Shown piece after piece: positions 1-7,912 of a stretch of 64,000 bases of DNA. The notes under the pieces are model-generated. The model made no database searches, was not told the DNA's origin, and saw nothing but the letters and a program-made list of their open reading frames with translations. A program made the translations under genes and the position numbers. The stretch comes from Mycolicibacterium frederiksbergense (GTDB taxonomy: Bacteria; Actinomycetota; Actinomycetes; Mycobacteriales; Mycobacteriaceae), in the NCBI RefSeq assembly GCF_029893345.1, contig NZ_JARXVE010000006.1, forward strand, positions 333,038 to 397,037, in the 5' to 3' direction. Every line of letters starts with the position of its first letter. The stretch's first letter is position 1.

Positions 1-21
1 GCCATGATCGGAGCAAAGTAA
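1..21 (+). CDS. 3' end of an upstream gene (partial)
   Basis: The first bases read in frame as Ala-Met-Ile-Gly-Ala-Lys-stop. The TAA ends at base 21, which is also the first base of the next gene's ATG. A one-base TAATG overlap is typical of translationally coupled operon genes, so this is probably the end of a gene cut by the window edge. Only seven codons are visible, so nothing can be said about function. Confidence 0.35.
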   Translation, partial: AMIGAK

Positions 22-1694
22 TGACAACAACACTCAACAAATTCGCATCGGAACCATCGCCCCTCGATCCCCGGGCCGACCCCGTGATGGTGGCCATGCC
101 CGACGGCATCCGACTGGCCACCGATGTCTACCTACCCGAACCGACGGCCGTGCCGCGTCCCACCGTGTTGATCCGCGTGCCCTACGACAAGTCCGGCCGT
201 TACACCTTCCTGCCGCAGATCGCCGCGCGACTCACTGCGCACGGATTCGCCGCCGTCCTGCAGGACGTCCGCGGAAAGTTCCGCTCCGAAGGCGAGCGCG
301 ACCCCTTCGTCAATGAAGCCGGTGACGGCCACGCCACACTGGACTGGATCGTCGAGCAGCCCTGGAGCAACGGCATCGTCGGCATGATGGGGGATTCCTA
401 CTACGGTTTCACCCAGTGGGCGGCGGTTGCTTCGGGCCACCCCGCGCTGCGGGCGATCGTTCCGCGCGTCACAGGATCAGAGTTCTGCACGATGTTCTCG
501 CCGCACGTGGTCCCGCGCATTCCGCTCTATGAGTGGATCGTGCACACGTTCTCGCGCAGCGGCATGCTCGAGCAACCGCTGGTCGCGCGCACCGAGGGCG
601 CCCCGTACGGGCTGCCCGAGACCGTGCTGCAGACTGCCGACACGCTGGCGTCGTTGGTCGCTGGAAACGCCGACGGCTCGTTGATCGCCCGCGCTTTTGC
701 CGGGGCCAGCCCGGCATCGGAACTGCAGATCCCGGCACTGCACATGGGGGGCTGGTGGGACAACCTCCAGCGCGATCAACTCGACGACTGGAAGCGGGTC
801 GCCGGCGCACCCGCAGCCGAGCACCAGTTCCTGCGCATGCGCGCCTCCGACCACGAGGACTTCCATCTGCACGAGGACGACGAGGCTCACTTCGACCACG
901 AGGTGGACGATGAGGCGCTGCGTGACTACCTCGACATGATGATGGTCGAACCACTGGCATTCTTCGATCACTACCTGCGCGAACGCCCGGGCCGCTGGCA
1001 GGCGCCGCGGGTGCGCTACGAGGTGGCCAATGCCGACTGGTGCGTCGCCGACCGGTGGGAACCGGGTGACACCACCGCGGTGAACCTGACCCTCAGCCGC
1101 GCCGACCTGGCGCTGTCGAGCAGTGACGGTGGCCAACTGTCACCGGCGGCGCCCGCGGACAACTCCACGGCCTGCTGGACGCACGATCCGGAGGCACCCG
1201 TGCCCTACCTGATCGGCTCCGACTGGGGACAGTGCGCGAACCTGCCCGACGAGCAGGAACTACACCTCCGCCCGGACGTACCCACGTTCACCTCGGCGCG
1301 GCAGGGCGCGCCGTTCGACATCGTCGGTCACGTCACCGCCGAGTTGCAGGTCGAGGCATCCAGCCCGACCACCCATGTCATCACCCGACTGCTGGACGTG
1401 TACCCCTCGGGACGGGCTCGGGTGATCCTCGAAGGAGCGGCCGTTGCCCACACCGACTCGGGCACCCAGCGGGTCACCGTCGACATGGGTGACACCGCCT
1501 ATCGGGTGCGAGTAGGCCACCGGCTGCGACTCGCGGTGATGTCCTCCTGTTTTCCGCTGTACCCGGTGCACCCGGGCACCGACGCAGACGTGTGGAATCC
1601 CGCGTCGACGGCAAAGTCAACCCATCGACTGCACTGCTCGACGTCGGCGCCGTGCACGCTGACACTCCCGGTCCGGGGCGCAATCCCGTCGTGA
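21..1694 (+). CDS. CocE/NonD family serine hydrolase
   Basis: A 557-residue alpha/beta hydrolase of the X-Pro dipeptidyl-peptidase/cocaine-esterase type. Members hydrolyse esters or amides; the natural substrate is unknown here. The nucleophile elbow GDSYYG places the serine at residue 126. An RVPYDK strand (about 52) and a QDVRGKFRSEGE block (about 81-92) are characteristic of the N-terminal catalytic domain. The C-terminal 200 residues fit the jelly-roll domain, with strands such as PFDIVGHVTAELQV. The length is normal for the family. It stands first in a run of ketone and ester catabolic genes but is followed by two genes on the opposite strand. The family assignment is strong and the substrate is not known. 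Confidence 0.88.
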   Translation: MTTTLNKFASEPSPLDPRADPVMVAMPDGIRLATDVYLPEPTAVPRPTVLIRVPYDKSGRYTFLPQIAARLTAHGFAAVLQDVRGKFRSEGERDPFVNEAGDGHATLDWIVEQPWSNGIVGMMGDSYYGFTQWAAVASGHPALRAIVPRVTGSEFCTMFSPHVVPRIPLYEWIVHTFSRSGMLEQPLVARTEGAPYGLPETVLQTADTLASLVAGNADGSLIARAFAGASPASELQIPALHMGGWWDNLQRDQLDDWKRVAGAPAAEHQFLRMRASDHEDFHLHEDDEAHFDHEVDDEALRDYLDMMMVEPLAFFDHYLRERPGRWQAPRVRYEVANADWCVADRWEPGDTTAVNLTLSRADLALSSSDGGQLSPAAPADNSTACWTHDPEAPVPYLIGSDWGQCANLPDEQELHLRPDVPTFTSARQGAPFDIVGHVTAELQVEASSPTTHVITRLLDVYPSGRARVILEGAAVAHTDSGTQRVTVDMGDTAYRVRVGHRLRLAVMSSCFPLYPVHPGTDADVWNPASTAKSTHRLHCSTSAPCTLTLPVRGAIPS

Positions 1695-1707
1695 CCGGGG
1701 CGCCGGT

Positions 1708-2520
1708 CTAACGGGGCGGTCGGGGGCGCACCAGCACCGCCTGCTGGATCGCGCCCACCGCGCCGGCCTGGTCGAACAGGGTGCCCACCGTGGCGCCGAT
1801 CCCGTCCGGCCCGTAACTGGTGTCGGCGCGGATGCCGATCCACTCGCCGTCGGGCACCCGATGGACATGCACCACCAGGTCGGTGTTGAGGAACGTCCAC
1901 TTGCGGATGTCGATCTTGGAGCCGATGCCGTTGGCGTCGTCGGCGACGGTGAACAACCGCTGCAGCGGGGTCAGCGACTCACCCTTGACCAGGTCGACGG
2001 TGGGCTTCAGCCAGGATTCACCCGGACCCGGCGCCTGCGGCACGGTCAGCCAGCGCCAATCCAGGCTGTGCACGTAGTTGGGCTCCCAGTTCTTGGCCAT
2101 ATCGCGGCTGCGGGCCTGCTCCAGCGGCGGCAGCGGCTCGGTGGCGGCGTGCGCGACGGCGGTGGTGTCCAGTTGCGCCATGCGCCATCCGCTGGCCCGG
2201 GCCACCACCCTGGGCGTCCCGTCCGGGCCGGGCGCGAGCATCTCGGCGCTGACCAGTTCGATCTGCTTGCCGGGGCGCTCCATTCGGGCGGTCACCCAGA
2301 GGTCACCCTCGGACGGCACCCCGCCCATCAGGTCGACGGCCACCCGGCTCAGCCGGGTGTCAGCGCGCTGCTCGCAGCGTTCCAGCGCGCGCACCAGCAG
2401 CGCCGACACCGGCGCCCCGTGTTGAATCGCGGCCGACCAGGTGCCGCGCACCATATCGGTGGCGCGAAACTTCTCGCCGATTGGATCTTCGTCGATCAAC
2501 TCGTAATAGGAGTCAGACAT
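1708..2520 (-). CDS. acyl-CoA thioesterase-like protein (double hotdog)
   Basis: A 270-residue protein resembling the mycobacterial thioesterase family with tandem hotdog domains (TesB/4HBT_3 type), which releases CoA from acyl-CoA. The N-terminal half contains MVRGTWSAAIQHGAPVSALL and a VTARMERPGKQIE strand. The C-terminal half contains a TFLNTDLVVHVHR strand and an IGIRADTSYGPDGIG block, the usual second hotdog signature. It starts with ATG six bases after the stop of the SMP-30 gene, so the two are probably co-transcribed. A role in freeing acyl products of the neighbouring catabolic pathway is inferred from position only. Confidence 0.75.
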   Translation of the reverse strand: MSDSYYELIDEDPIGEKFRATDMVRGTWSAAIQHGAPVSALLVRALERCEQRADTRLSRVAVDLMGGVPSEGDLWVTARMERPGKQIELVSAEMLAPGPDGTPRVVARASGWRMAQLDTTAVAHAATEPLPPLEQARSRDMAKNWEPNYVHSLDWRWLTVPQAPGPGESWLKPTVDLVKGESLTPLQRLFTVADDANGIGSKIDIRKWTFLNTDLVVHVHRVPDGEWIGIRADTSYGPDGIGATVGTLFDQAGAVGAIQQAVLVRPRPPR

Positions 2521-2526
2521 GTCTAC

Positions 2527-3390
2527 CTATCGGTGCTGGTGATCCGAGGCGTGCTGGCCCGGCGCCGGTGTTTCGACGGTCAGGGTGTCGACCCGCGACA
2601 GTTTGGTGCCGATCAGCCGCTCCGGATAGGCATCGGTGGTGGTGATCAGAAACAGGGTGCGCCCCTCGATGCCGCCGAGGGCACAGGCGATCGCGGTGCG
2701 TCCGTCGGCGTCGATGCGGTGCGTGACCGTGGAACCGTCGGCGGCGATCCGCTGGAACTGGTGTGCCAGGGTCAATGCCACCCACACTCCGCCTTCGGCA
2801 TCGATCGCGATGCCGTCCGGCGGGCCGTCGAGGCCTTCGGCGAACACCCGCCGGTCGGTCAGCGCGCCGTCGGGGGAGATGGTGAAGGCGCTGAGCTGTC
2901 GTGCGGTGGATTCCGCGACGATCAGGGTGGAGCCGTCGGGGGTGATCGCCATGCCGTTGGGAAAGTCGAGATCCTCGGCGACCAGGGCCAGGTTGCCGTC
3001 GGGGTCGATACGCACGATCACCCCGCCGGTGCGGGCCTGCGATCCGACGTAAGCCCGACCGTGGTCATCGACCACCAGGTCACCGAGTGCCGCGGGAACC
3101 AGGTTGCTGAGATCGGCCAGTAGCTCGATGGAATCGCCGTCGTAGCCCAGCACCTGGCGGTGCTGGGTGGATACGATCAACAGCGTGCCGTCGGGCCGGA
3201 AACCCAAACCGGACGGGGAATGTCCAGGCAACGCCAAGGTGGTCATGGCGCCGGACAGGGTGACCGTGTGCACCGCCTCGCCGAGCATGTCGGAGAACCA
3301 CAGCAATCCCTCGAACCAGCGTGGGCCCTCGCCGAAACAGAAACCCTGCGCCAGTTCGGATGTCCCGATCTGGTCGGCTCCCACGGTCAT
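2527..3390 (-). CDS. SMP-30/gluconolactonase family lactonase
   Basis: A 287-residue six-bladed beta-propeller of the SMP-30/regucalcin/gluconolactonase family, metal-dependent enzymes that open lactones. The expected metal ligands are present: Glu21 in FGEGPRW, Asn145 in FPNGMAIT and Asp192 in GPPDGIAID. Repeated D-x-x-G blade motifs run through the protein. It leads a two-gene minus-strand unit with the thioesterase and is divergent from the NIPSNAP-like/P450 unit. Since a Baeyer-Villiger monooxygenase lies nearby, a lactone made by that enzyme is a reasonable candidate substrate; this is inference. Confidence 0.85.
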   Translation of the reverse strand: MTVGADQIGTSELAQGFCFGEGPRWFEGLLWFSDMLGEAVHTVTLSGAMTTLALPGHSPSGLGFRPDGTLLIVSTQHRQVLGYDGDSIELLADLSNLVPAALGDLVVDDHGRAYVGSQARTGGVIVRIDPDGNLALVAEDLDFPNGMAITPDGSTLIVAESTARQLSAFTISPDGALTDRRVFAEGLDGPPDGIAIDAEGGVWVALTLAHQFQRIAADGSTVTHRIDADGRTAIACALGGIEGRTLFLITTTDAYPERLIGTKLSRVDTLTVETPAPGQHASDHQHR

Positions 3391-3466
3391 ATCAGCGCAC
3401 CTTTACAAAACACGGCTCAAGTGTCACGCTCGCAGGGTGTCACTGTCAACCACCGGAGCGCCCTAG
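3391..3466. promoter_or_regulatory. divergent control region with GTGTCAC direct repeats
   Basis: This 76-base gap separates the minus-strand SMP-30/thioesterase unit from the plus-strand NIPSNAP-like/P450 unit and must hold both promoters. Two copies of GTGTCAC lie at 3421-3427 and 3437-3443, 16 bases apart, a spacing suited to one regulator binding one DNA face. No convincing -35/-10 pair could be assigned. The repeats are seen directly; a regulatory role is inferred. Confidence 0.35.
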
Positions 3467-4171
3467 ATGAAGAAGTTCTACGGCCACACGCTGCTGTATC
3501 TGCACGAGACCATCGACCTGGGTTCGGGCCGGACGGATCAATTCAGCGAAATGTTTGGTGAGGTATGCCGGCCGATGATGGAGGATCTGGGCGCCAGGTT
3601 GTTCGCCATCTGGGAAACCACGCCCTACAACGGGCACTGGCCACAGGTGACGATCATCTGGGAGATCGACGCATTCGCCGACTATGCCCGGATCGGCAAG
3701 GCGCAGGCGGTCGGTGGCAGCCACGAGAAGCCCGCACTGCGGTGGGCCAGGTACCTGTCCGAGATCGGTGCCCGCGGTGAGGGCCGAATCATGTACGCCG
3801 GCAAGTACAACAAGACGCTGGCGCAACTGCAGGAGTCCGGCTTCCGGGCCGGTCTGGTGATCCAAGAGATCATGCAGACCAAGCCCGGCCGCCAGGACGA
3901 CTACATCCGCGAACTCGAGCGGCTGTATGTGCCGTGGTCGGAGTCGACCGGCAAGCGCTGGCTGGGCTCGTTCATCACCACGTTCCGGTTCAACGAGGTG
4001 ATCCACTACTGGGCGCTCGATGACGACTGGGACTGCTTCGAAAACCATTACCCGTCCTGGAAAGGCAGCCCACCCGCCGAGATCGTCACCTGGATGAGCG
4101 TGGCCCCCGCGCTGCGCGACGGCTGGGAGGATTCGATCCTTTCGGCCTTGCCGCCGTCACCGTTGAAGTAG
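3467..4171 (+). CDS. uncharacterised protein, possible NIPSNAP-like dimeric alpha/beta barrel
   Basis: A 234-residue soluble protein with no signal peptide or membrane segment. It seems built from two similar halves, each with a strand-rich, Trp/Tyr-rich pattern (LYLHETIDL... and LVIQEIMQT..., then TIIWEIDAF and VIHYWALDD). This resembles NIPSNAP or ferredoxin-like dimeric barrels, but I do not recognise it firmly. It opens the plus-strand unit: its stop is eight bases before the P450 start. Possible roles include an accessory or isomerase-type step in the P450 pathway. The function is unknown. Confidence 0.6.
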   Translation: MKKFYGHTLLYLHETIDLGSGRTDQFSEMFGEVCRPMMEDLGARLFAIWETTPYNGHWPQVTIIWEIDAFADYARIGKAQAVGGSHEKPALRWARYLSEIGARGEGRIMYAGKYNKTLAQLQESGFRAGLVIQEIMQTKPGRQDDYIRELERLYVPWSESTGKRWLGSFITTFRFNEVIHYWALDDDWDCFENHYPSWKGSPPAEIVTWMSVAPALRDGWEDSILSALPPSPLK

Positions 4172-4179
4172 AGGCGGCC

Positions 4180-5418
4180 ATGAATTCGATGAAACAGCCT
4201 GTGCTGCAGGATTTCACCTACGATCCCTTCGATCCGGAAGTGATGGCCAACCCGCTGCCGTACTACCGGATCCTGCGCGACGAGTACCCGCTGTACTACA
4301 TCGACAAGTGGGACACCTACGCGCTGTCCAGGTTCGGCGACATCTGGGAAATACTCGGGGTCAACGACGGAACCTTCGTCGCCTCCGAGGGGACACTGCC
4401 CGCTGCCAACGTTCTGGCAAACCACAACGACGGGCCGGTAGCCGATCCGCCGTTGCATCCCATGCCGTTTCACGCCAACTTCGATTCGCCGATCTACGAG
4501 AACGTGCGGCGGTGTACGTCGGCGCAGTTCCGGCCGCGATCTGCGGCCAAACTGGCCGAGCAGATCCGGACACTGGCCAACGAGCGGCTCGACGAGTTGC
4601 TGCCGCGCGGCAGGTTCGATCTGACGCAGGATTACGGTGGCATCGTGGCGGCCGCGATGGTCTGCGAATTCGTCGGGTTACCAGTCGATCTCGCTCCGGA
4701 AGTGCTGGCGACGGTCAACGCGGGTAGCCTCGCGCAACCGGGGGAAGGGGTCGAGGTCGGCAATGCCCGGCCCGGCTACCTGTCCTATCTCACCCCGATC
4801 ATCGAGCGCAGGCGCGCCGAAGGTCACGATGGCAGCGTGCCGATCGCCGACAGCCTGATCGATTTCCGGCTGCCCGATGGCTCGGCCTTCGGTGACATGG
4901 AAGCTGCCGTGCAGATGCTCGGCGTATTCATCGGCGGTACCGAAACGGTCCCGAAGATCACCGCGACCGGGCTGTGGCAGTTGCTGCGGCACCCCGATCA
5001 ATTGGCGACGGTGCGTTGCGATCTCGACGGCAATGTGCCGGTCGCCCGTGAAGAGATCATCCGGCACAGTGCGCCCGCGCAGTGGTTCGCCCGAACGGTG
5101 CGGCGGCCCTACACCGTTCACGGCACCACCATCAATCCCGGCCAACGCGTCATCACCCTGTTGGCCTCGGCCGCCCGCGACGAACGGGAGTACGAGAATC
5201 CGGATGCCTTCGTGTGGAACCGGCCCATCGAACGGCTGTTGTCGTTCGGCCATGGGCAGCATTTCTGCCTCGGTGTGCACGTGGCCCGCTTGGAGATCAC
5301 GATCATGATCCAGGAGTTCCTCAAACGGGTGCCCGACTACCACATCGACGCGGCCGCGGCGTCCCGGCCACCATCGAGTTTCCAGTGGGGCTGGAACAAC
5401 ATCCCGGTGGAGGTGTGA
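4180..5418 (+). CDS. cytochrome P450
   Basis: A 412-residue bacterial class P450 monooxygenase. The heme-binding loop FGHGQHFCLG spans residues 356-365 with the axial Cys363. The K-helix ExxR is seen as EIIR (292-295). The I-helix reads IGGTET (251-256), slightly different from the common AGxxTT. No transmembrane anchor is present, so it is cytosolic and would need a ferredoxin and reductase encoded elsewhere, since none lies in this window. The gene is eight bases after its upstream neighbour and one base before the dehydrogenase, so it sits within an operon. The substrate is unknown; hydroxylation ahead of alcohol oxidation by the next gene is a natural inference. Confidence 0.95.
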   Translation: MNSMKQPVLQDFTYDPFDPEVMANPLPYYRILRDEYPLYYIDKWDTYALSRFGDIWEILGVNDGTFVASEGTLPAANVLANHNDGPVADPPLHPMPFHANFDSPIYENVRRCTSAQFRPRSAAKLAEQIRTLANERLDELLPRGRFDLTQDYGGIVAAAMVCEFVGLPVDLAPEVLATVNAGSLAQPGEGVEVGNARPGYLSYLTPIIERRRAEGHDGSVPIADSLIDFRLPDGSAFGDMEAAVQMLGVFIGGTETVPKITATGLWQLLRHPDQLATVRCDLDGNVPVAREEIIRHSAPAQWFARTVRRPYTVHGTTINPGQRVITLLASAARDEREYENPDAFVWNRPIERLLSFGHGQHFCLGVHVARLEITIMIQEFLKRVPDYHIDAAAASRPPSSFQWGWNNIPVEV

Positions 5419-5419
5419 G

Positions 5420-6385
5420 ATGTGGTCGTATCGACTGGTCGCTCCGTATACGTTTGAGCGGAACGAGGTTTCAGAGCCGTCACCGGAATCGCTGGACGAC
5501 GGCCAAGTGCTGCTGGACTTCCTGGCCGCCGGGATCTGCGGCAGCGATCTACCCGGATTCCGCGGCACCCAGGGCAAGCTACCGGGTGACACCGGCCCCT
5601 GCGCGGCGGAGATGAACGGCTTCCCGGTTCACGAGATCGTCGGCGAGGTACTGGCCAGCCGCCATCCGGATCACCGGCCGGGGGAGCGGGCGGTGGGTTG
5701 GGCCTCCGGTTTCGACGGCCTGATGGACCGCGTGGTCGCCGACGGTGCCGGGCTGGTGTCCTATGGTGCTGCGCTCACCCCGCTGCTGGCCGTCGGCCTG
5801 CAGCCGCTGGCGTGTGTCCTGTATGCCGTCGAGCAGCTGCCGGATCTGCAGGGCCGTCATGTCGCGGTCATCGGCCAGGGCTCGATCGGATTGCTGTTCT
5901 CCTATGTGGCAAAGGCTTTCGGTGCGGCTCGGGTAACCGGGGTGGACCCGGTCGACCGTTCCGGGATCGCCGCCCGATTCGGCGTCGACGAGGTGGTCCG
6001 GGCCACCAGCGATCGCTGGGTCAGGCACCTGGGGCCCAGCCAGCCCGACATCGTCATCGAGGCGGTCGGGCATCAGGTCGCAACCCTCAATCACGCGCTG
6101 GAAGCCACCGCCTTCGGTGGCACGGTGTTCTATTTCGGGGTGCCCGACGACGACAGCTATCCGATCAGCATGCGCACCATGCTGCGTAACAACCTCACGC
6201 TGAAATCCGGTGTCACACTGGACCGCCGGCGGGTGCTGCGCCAGGCCGACGAGTTCGCCGGTGCACATCCCGACCTGCTGCCCAACTATGTGACCCACAC
6301 CTTCGGCGTCGGCGACGTGCAGGCGGCATTCGAATTTGCCTGCCGCCCGGTGCCCGAACGGGTCAAGATCGCGATCACCCGATGA
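5420..6385 (+). CDS. zinc-binding medium-chain alcohol dehydrogenase
   Basis: A 321-residue medium-chain dehydrogenase/reductase. The catalytic zinc site is visible as GICGSD (Cys about 38) and VHEIVGE (about 72). The four-cysteine structural zinc loop appears to be missing, which also explains the slightly short length. The NAD(P) Rossmann fold is VIGQGSIGLLFSY (about 152-165). The ATG lies one base after the P450 stop and the 3' end overlaps the aldolase by four bases, so it is coupled on both sides. It probably oxidises the alcohol made by the P450 to a ketone or aldehyde; this is inferred from order. Confidence 0.88.
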   Translation: MWSYRLVAPYTFERNEVSEPSPESLDDGQVLLDFLAAGICGSDLPGFRGTQGKLPGDTGPCAAEMNGFPVHEIVGEVLASRHPDHRPGERAVGWASGFDGLMDRVVADGAGLVSYGAALTPLLAVGLQPLACVLYAVEQLPDLQGRHVAVIGQGSIGLLFSYVAKAFGAARVTGVDPVDRSGIAARFGVDEVVRATSDRWVRHLGPSQPDIVIEAVGHQVATLNHALEATAFGGTVFYFGVPDDDSYPISMRTMLRNNLTLKSGVTLDRRRVLRQADEFAGAHPDLLPNYVTHTFGVGDVQAAFEFACRPVPERVKIAITR

Positions 6386-7164
6386 GTACCAGCAGGTTGC
6401 AGACGGCGCTGGCGGTCAACCCCCAGATCTGGGGTGGCTGGGTGGTCGGGCCGACCATCCTCGGCCCCGAGGAGTTCGCGGCGGCCGGCTATCACTACGT
6501 CGGATTCGATGTGCAGCACGGCTATCTCGACGACGCCGACGTGGCGATGTTGCTGCGCCGTCTCGAGTACGTGCCCATCGCCACCGTGGTGCGGCTGCCG
6601 TCGACCGATCCCGCGCCCATCGGCCGGGTGCTCGACGCCGGCGCGGACGCGGTGATCATCGCCATGGTGGAGTCCGCCGAACAGGCCGCCGCAGCGGTGG
6701 CCGCCACCCGGTACGCCCCCGCCGGGGTGCGCAGCTTCGGACCGCTGCGCGCGAGCCTGGGGCACGACATCGCCGCATTGGAAGCCCGGGTGAGCGTGTT
6801 CGTGATGATCGAGACGGCGCGGGGGCTGGCAGCGGTCGATGAGATCTGCGCTGTACCCGGCCTCACCGGGGTCTACGTGGGCCCGGCCGATCTCACCATT
6901 TCGATGGGGCATCGGGTCGCCGACGCCTGGACCCATCCCGAGGTGCGTTCGGCGATGGTCAAGATCCAAGCCGCCGCCCACGCGGCGGGATTGGTCACGG
7001 GAATCCATGCCGGCGCAGGGAAACTCGGAAAAGCCGTTGCCGATTTGGGTTTCCAGATGATCACGCTGGCCTCGGAATCCCAGGCGCTGCGCCGAGGCGC
7101 CGCCGAGCACCTCAACGAGGCAACAGGAAACGCGACCGGCACCGAACGAGGAGGCTACAACTGA
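6382..7164 (+). CDS. HpcH/HpaI family aldolase (class II, metal-dependent)
   Basis: A 260-residue TIM-barrel aldolase of the HpcH/HpaI/citrate-lyase-beta family, which cleaves or forms C-C bonds using pyruvate or related enolates. Family landmarks include YVGFDVQHGYLDD (about 40-52; usually D-x-E/Q-H-G), AMVESAEQA (metal-ligand region), FVMIETARGL and VYVGPADLTISMG. It overlaps the dehydrogenase by ATGA. A Shine-Dalgarno for the next gene (GAGGAGG) sits inside its last codons. Retro-aldol cleavage of a pathway intermediate is the likely role; the substrate cannot be read from sequence. Confidence 0.88.
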   Translation: MSTSRLQTALAVNPQIWGGWVVGPTILGPEEFAAAGYHYVGFDVQHGYLDDADVAMLLRRLEYVPIATVVRLPSTDPAPIGRVLDAGADAVIIAMVESAEQAAAAVAATRYAPAGVRSFGPLRASLGHDIAALEARVSVFVMIETARGLAAVDEICAVPGLTGVYVGPADLTISMGHRVADAWTHPEVRSAMVKIQAAAHAAGLVTGIHAGAGKLGKAVADLGFQMITLASESQALRRGAAEHLNEATGNATGTERGGYN

Positions 7165-7175
7165 ACGCAGGAGCA

Positions 7176-7907
7176 GTGCCGAGCGGCGATCGGGTCGCGC
7201 TGGTGACCGGTGCAGCGCGTGGCCAGGGCGCGGCCATCGTGCGCAAGTTGGTCACCGATGGCTACCGGGTGACGGCAGCAGATCTACTGGTCGACGAACT
7301 GGCATCCAGCACAGACGAATTCGGTGACCGGGTGTTGGCCGTGCAGCTGGACGTCACCTCGGCAGAGCAATGGCAGGCCGCGGTGCGGGCCACTGTGGCC
7401 CGGTTCGGCGCACTCAACGCGCTGGTCAACAACGCCGGGGTGCTGCACCGGGCCTCGATCGCCGAGGAAACCGCGGACGGATTCGAAGGTTCCTGGCGGG
7501 TCAACTGTTTGGGCCCATTCCTGGGGATGCAGGCCGCCTTGGAGCCGCTGCGGCGGGCCGACGGCGCCGCGGTGGTGAACACCTGCAGTACCGGCGCCAT
7601 CCGTCCGTTCCCGCACCACGCGGCCTATGGCTCATCGAAGTGGGCGCTGCGCGGGCTCACCCAGGTCGCCGCCGCCGAGCTGGGCCGCGACGGTATCCGG
7701 GTCAACTCGGTGTTCCCCGGACCGGTCCAGACACCGATGCTCGATGAGGCCACCCAGGCCCGGCTGGCCGACCGGTCCGGTGTGGGCCGGCTGGGCAAGC
7801 CGACCGAAATCGCGGACGCCGTGGCATTTTTGCTCTCCGATCGGGCCTCGTTCATCACCGGATCAGAGCTCGTCGTCGACGGCGGCCAATGCCTGCAGAT
7901 CGGATAG
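7176..7907 (+). CDS. short-chain dehydrogenase/reductase
   Basis: A 243-residue classical SDR. The nucleotide-binding motif TGAARGQG is near the N terminus, NNAG is at about 83-86, a Ser-Tyr-Lys site is seen as CSTGA...YGSSK, and the C-terminal ITGSELVVDGG is typical. The annotated start is GTG at 7176. A CTG at 7161 is a serious alternative: it overlaps the aldolase stop as CTGA and has a good GAGGAGG upstream at usual spacing, while the GTG has no well-placed site. It is in the same operon as the aldolase and the monooxygenase. Likely NAD(P)-dependent alcohol/ketone interconversion. Confidence 0.88.
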   Translation: MPSGDRVALVTGAARGQGAAIVRKLVTDGYRVTAADLLVDELASSTDEFGDRVLAVQLDVTSAEQWQAAVRATVARFGALNALVNNAGVLHRASIAEETADGFEGSWRVNCLGPFLGMQAALEPLRRADGAAVVNTCSTGAIRPFPHHAAYGSSKWALRGLTQVAAAELGRDGIRVNSVFPGPVQTPMLDEATQARLADRSGVGRLGKPTEIADAVAFLLSDRASFITGSELVVDGGQCLQIG

Positions 7908-7912
7908 CGCGG

